From contig CM060849.1 in NCBI GenBank assembly GCA_030737835.1, forward strand, positions 4,278,001-4,342,000: DNA of 64,000 nt, read 5' to 3'. Shown here piece by piece: positions 59,456 through 64,000 of the stretch. The notes below the pieces were generated by a model. The model did no database searches and was not told where the DNA came from. It saw nothing but the letters and a program-made list of their open reading frames with translations. The stretch is from Acorus gramineus (taxonomy: Eukaryota > Streptophyta > Magnoliopsida > Acorales > Acoraceae). The stretch's first letter is position 1. Each line of letters begins with the position of its first letter. The translations under genes and the position numbers were made by a program.

Positions 59456-62400
59456 ATGTCGATAGACATTGTCCAGAGGCTGCAGACTTCGCTATTGTTA
59501 TATATGTGTCACTTTTTAGCCTTCTGGTAACCATTGGAACATTCTGACAGTTTTTCAGCTTTTTCATTTTTTTCGATCGGAACCGCTAAAATTTTGGACT
59601 TTTAGCTATCATCCTGAGTTTGAGGCTCCGATTGGAAATCTAACTGCATATTATGTGTCCTTGTGCCATTCCAAGCCACTCACGAAAATTTCATCGAATT
59701 CCGGTAACATTTCAGAATTTCACAGTTCTGAATCGTATCCGGGTTTTGACCGAGCGAAAAGTCATTGGGAGACTTGACTTGGTCAAGGTTGACCTTTGAC
59801 TTGGTCAAATGTGTTTGGATTTTAGTGTGGTTGGGTTGACTTGGGTCAAACCACACTTAAACCTAATCTAATCCTCTCTTAACCCTAATTAAAGCTAATC
59901 TAAGTGTTGGTGTGAGAATGGGTGGTGGGTGTGTGAGTATAAAGAAATCCCACGACATCATAAACCCTCCTATTCATCATCTTCTCCGAATTTCTCTCTC
60001 TCTCTCCCTCTCTTTAATCCCCCCCCTTTGACCTAGTTCTAGTGGTGGAAATCAAAAACCCTAAGAAGAGAAAGGATAGGTAAGAACCCGATCTACCTTT
60101 CGGTGGTCTCGGATTCGAATTCCCACATGTGTGACCCCTTCTCATACCCTCTTTTCTCCTCTGTTTCAGCCCCTCTTTGGCTGAGTTGGAGATCTCGGTG
60201 GTGGTAGTCTTGGAGGCGGTGTTTCGGTGCGCGAAGAGCACCCGATCTTTCTCCCCTTCCTTTCCTCTCCTTGGGTGAGTTTCTTTTCCTTCCTTTCTTG
60301 TTTAGATGCTTGATTAGGAGGTGTTTTTGGGTAAGTATGGCTTTCATGGTGGTTTGGGTGGCTGTTGGTGGCGGTTGGTGGCCGTTGGTGGCCATTGGTG
60401 GCCGTCAGGGAGGTGGTAGGGTTGTCTCGGGTAGGCTGGCAGCGCAGGCAGCGCAGGCAGGCGGGCTGGCAGGCAGGGCGGGTAGAGCAAGCTGGCAGGG
60501 CACGCGCGCGTGCGCAAGGGCATGCGCGCGAGCGTGCGCGCGGGTGGAGCAGGAGTGTGCGGGTGCTGCGCGCTGGGCGCCTTGCGAGGGCTTGCGCACG
60601 GAGAGCTGCGCAGAGGTGTAGTGCGTGCTGTGCGCGCGGGGCCGCATGCGGGTGTTGCGCGCAGGGGGCCGTGCGAGGGCGTGCGCGAGGAGCGCTGCGC
60701 AAAGGCGCAGTGCATGCTGTGCGCGCGCGGTGAGGCGAGCGGGTGGTGCGCGCGGGGTGCGCGCAGGGTGCTGCGCTGGGGCGCAGGGCGTGCGGGTGTG
60801 CGCGCGAGTTGCTACGCTGGGGTACAGTGAGCGCGCGGTGCACCCGGGGGGCTCGGCGGCGTGTTCGGACATGCGGGTAGGGGCTCGGCAGTGCGTCTAG
60901 GCACGCGGGCTGGGGCGCGGCTGTGCGCCTGGGGTGGGTGGCCTTGCGTACGGCTGCCCGAGGGTTCGGGATTGAGTCAGGTGCTCGGACTCGCGTGCGT
61001 ACATGCCGTATGTACGCTTCTCCGAGTGTTGGGTATTTGAGTGTATTTTTGTATATATTTGTGTATTTTACTCACCGAGTTGATTACCCTGTCTTGCAGA
61101 TCTTGACGGACGGTCGCGCGACGACCTGGTTATTGGTGAGTGGGACAACCCAACCCAGTAGGGAGGCGCTATATGCACTTGGGCGTATACTTTCCTCCCC
61201 TGGGGCACCATAGTTTAATATTAACTTGTATAATATGTAATCTATGCAAGCATGATTAATATGTAGTATGCATGACACCCTAGACCTTGTATGTTAGGGA
61301 CTTGCACCCTTAGGATATGTGTAAGAGCCATGCATCCTGTCACCATGTTTTCATGCTAGGAAAGCCTCGACCTATGCATGTGTCCTATTAGTTTAATTTA
61401 TTAAATTAAATCCGAACTTATGGTATTTATGCATGCCTTAGTAAGTATTATAACTTGATGGTTATTATATATGTTCCCCGCATCTTGGTTATGCGCCTTG
61501 GAGGAATTCTGAAGAATTCATGACACCAGTAGAGTCTCCCTTCTCTGGATTAAGGGGCCTTGCGAAGTCAGCGTTGAGACCCGGGCTAGGGTACTTCGTG
61601 TTCCTTGTTTGGTTGTCGGGATATCCTATATCGGGATCTCATGGTGCCCTCCCAGGGTTTCTTTTTCCAGTTAAGGAAATACCGCGGATTCAAGTGGATC
61701 GTATACGTGTGGATAGGCTGTTTCTGTTCCCTTCGTTGGATCCGTATAGAGACTGCCCCAGCGTTAGATAGGCCGTCCTGACAGAGGGCTCCTATCAGTA
61801 GGCACTTCCTGATTTGGTGACGGACTGTACTGAAAGTGGGAGTAGACCAGGCGGACTACGGAGTGGAGGAGAGACTATCGGTGGACCAAGGGTGATTAAC
61901 AGCCTAGTCAGTCCCAATATCCTATGTCACCTATTGGAGGGTGAGGGTGAGGGTGTAGTGGGTCGGCGATGTAGCGACCCACTGGATTATGTAGTTCTTG
62001 CCACTTTGAGGCTTGAATAATTATTTGTGGTTAATATGAATTGTAGATGCATGGGTTGTGCTATTCATTGAGCGTGTGGCTCACCCCTCGCATATATTTT
62101 CTCCAGTGCTGTCTGAGTCGGATCAGGAGGAGGAGCTCCCCGAGGGACTTCAGCAGTAGCGGAGCAGCGCCACATTCCGCGAGTGTTAGAGGCTATCAGC
62201 ATCCCTTTTTTATTGTATGTATTGTATTCTGTGCTTGGGCACACGTTTGTATTATATTTGGATGTCATTGTATAAATTGGCTCTCACATGACAGTTGATT
62301 ATGTATCGAGTCTGTAATATGTCTTTGAGTTACAGATTCAGTCTTTTAGCTTTCGCTATTTGTGTATATATCATGTCAGTCTCATTGTTGTCTGTGTTGA

Positions 62401-64000
62401 AATTGTTGATATTGTTTAGGGTATATTATTGACCTCCTATTTAGACTGCTGATATCATATATACACTTGCCGCGTCCCGGGGACGGCCGCCCTGGGGTGT
62501 GACAGCTATCCATTCCAGATTCTATCATTATCACTCCCACTCCCTTTAAAACCATAGACGATCTGAAGGGCCACACCTCCGAGAAGCTTTTCATGTATCC
62601 CTCTCAGATGCTGAGAAGCTCTCTCTCTTTTCCTCTCCCTAAATTGGTTAGGGATTTCATGCGCCAATTCAAGCTTCATCCGACTCAGTGCTGCCCCAAC
62701 CTGTTAAGGGTTTTAATGTGTGTCGTGACGATCAATCGCAAGCTGCAGCTTCAGCTCGGGGTAGATGGCATCTACCACCTTTAAAACTTGAAGAAGTCAG
62801 AACACGCGTACTATCTGCGAGCGAGGCCCGGCGCTATTCCTCTGGTGGAAAAACTTCCTTCTTCTGACAGTGGTTGGCAGGAAGAATGCCTCGTGCAGCT
62901 GAGTGGCCCTTGGGTGCTTCCTGCTCCCATTTCGGGTGAAGAGGCTAGGGTGCCATGTTGTCTCCATCCGGTGAAACTAGGCGAGCATAAAAATCATTGG
63001 ACTTCTATGCCTTATTTGCCTTTTCTTTCATAGCCGATGAATCTCATATGCTCCTTGCAGATGACTCAGAGCATGCGACCCCAGACCCGTCAGTGGTCAA
63101 GTTTGATCAGATTGCTAGGGCTCAAGAGCTGGAGGATAACGATTTCAGCAAAATCCTTAGCCTTCCTGCAGCCAGGGCCCCTGGTTCCTCCTTGAAAGTT
63201 GCCGGCTTGTCTTCCGGGAGTCGATACATCTTCTTTCTTCGTTGAAGCTTCTCCCTCTGCCATTTCTGAAGAAGTGGGTGAACGGTCTGCTACCTCCAAA
63301 TGCACGTTGGCTTTGAAGAAGAGGCCTAGGCTGCCCCTTCCTTCGAAACGGCGGACTAAGGCTGCTCATCAGTCATCATTAGCTGAAGAGGCGGGCTCTG
63401 AAGACAGAGCCAACGCCCTTCCGGACGTCTCCCGGGTATCCCCTGTGGGGAGCGATCTGCCTTCGAGTGCTGTCGGTGTGGCTGCCGTCGAGCTTCATGG
63501 GCCTTCCAACGAAGAGGGATGCCCACCAAGTTCCCCAATCATTTGAGTACCAGAGACGGTGGAGGTTCCCTCTTCTCCAGAAATCAAGTGGGTTGCGGGT
63601 CTCATCTCCGCTCCTCCAGTAGTTGCCGCCAGAGATTTAGTTAGATAAACTACTGTTGAGCCCTCCCTTGCTGAGGAGGTAGCGGCCATGGCTTCCTCAA
63701 CTCCCTCGTCTGGGTTACTCCAGTTGCTGCGGCAGGCTCAGTGCCTGTGGTTGTTGCCCCGTCGGAGGTGCCCCCAGCTGAGATGTTGGAGAGTACTTTC
63801 AACATGACTTCTCCTCTGGGGGCGCCACCAGTCACTTCGAATCCTGCCGGGATGCCCCTAGTTGCTTTGGCTGCAATGGATGCACCCTTCATCATGACGT
63901 CCGTGGCTCCATCTGGTGCTGCCCTGGAAGCTGGGGTTCCACGTTCAGCATCTTTGGAAACCCCTTCGGCCCCTACCTCTACGACTGGTACCCATTCAAG
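59456..64000 (+). pseudogene. Antisense ORF 2 of Tat C, interrupted by a solo LTR
   Basis: The ATG at 59456 begins MSIDIVQRL as in Tat A and is interrupted after some 13 codons by the solo LTR 59496-62504. Beyond it, FPLPKLVRDFMRQFKLHP, NLLRVLMCVVTINRKLQLQL and AYYLRARPGAIPLVEKLPSS follow. A candidate intron (62981-63060) matches that of Tat A but with a GC donor. The Ser/Pro/Glu-rich part runs to the window end. Broken. Confidence 0.6.
59496..62504 (+). mobile_element. Solo Tekay-type LTR (subfamily 2) nested in Tat C
   Basis: Ends are TGTTATATATGTG and GGGGTGTGACA, 3009 bp, with a perfect duplication GCTAT (59491-59495 and 62505-62509). TATA box at 59937-59942, candidate intron from the GT at 60275 to the AG at 61099, GC-rich block at 60440-61015, internal-type module at 61548-61683. 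Confidence 0.95.

Larger units (their letters stand above)
53436..64000 (-). mobile_element. Tat-lineage retrotransposon C, 3' part, runs off window
   Basis: Same arrangement as the 3' end of Tat A: 3' LTR (53436-54228), antisense ORF 1 (54607-55770), antisense ORF 2 (from 59456). Two solo Tekay LTRs are inserted (55881-58827 and 59496-62504). The pol part must lie beyond 64000. Its LTR is clearly diverged from those of A, so it is a separate, older or different-subfamily insertion. Broken. Confidence 0.88.

Overview
This is plant nuclear DNA, almost certainly from an angiosperm. It holds one intact host gene in a dense nest of Ty3/gypsy LTR retrotransposons. The gene is a CYP74 fatty-acid hydroperoxide lyase (minus strand, 12973-14484, 503 codons, no intron in the reading frame). 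The retroelements use a plant iMet tRNA primer site and belong to two lineages known from plants: a Tekay/Del-type chromovirus with very long LTRs (about 3.0-3.8 kb) and a Tat-type element with a second, archaeal-like RNase H and two reading frames antisense to pol. I cannot name the species.

Layout. 1-10458: Tekay-type element B1 (+), cut by the window edge, with a solo LTR (1896-4867) nested in it. 10459-11350: an inverted piece of the same LTR. 11351-11983: a Tat LTR piece. 11984-15759: the host island, with a minisatellite, a GCTCG-rich repeat, the lyase gene with its polyA signal and a G-box, an 864-bp fold-back repeat and a 30-bp tandem repeat. 15760-43697: Tat element A (minus), split by Tekay element B2 (20031-35457, minus, TSD GTTAC). 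B2 in turn carries a 1.4-kb AT-rich insertion and a solo LTR (24067-27838, TSD GCACG). 43850-46601: AT-rich intergenic DNA with a duplicated MITE-like sequence and a doubtful exon. 46602-53141: a solo LTR (TSD CACAT) with another solo LTR inside it (49147-51860, TSD ACCCC). 53436-64000: the 3' part of Tat element C (minus), running off the window and split by solo LTRs at 55881-58827 and 59496-62504 (TSD GCTAT).

How it fits together. Insertion order can be read from the nesting: the Tat elements are oldest, then B2, then the solo LTRs and the AT-rich insertion. All retroelement coding regions are broken. The Tekay family here has only a short internal region (about 2.7 kb) with reverse transcriptase and integrase relics, so it probably spread using proteins from an autonomous relative.

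The features most worth a second look are in the Tekay LTR. Most copies carry a GC-rich, CpG-rich alternating purine-pyrimidine block bounded by a conserved GT...AG pair, so it may be an intron inside the LTR. Some LTRs also share a ~120-bp module with the element's own internal region. The two antisense units of the Tat elements, with TATA-like boxes, candidate introns and polyA signals, are the second main point. All similarity and age statements were made by eye.
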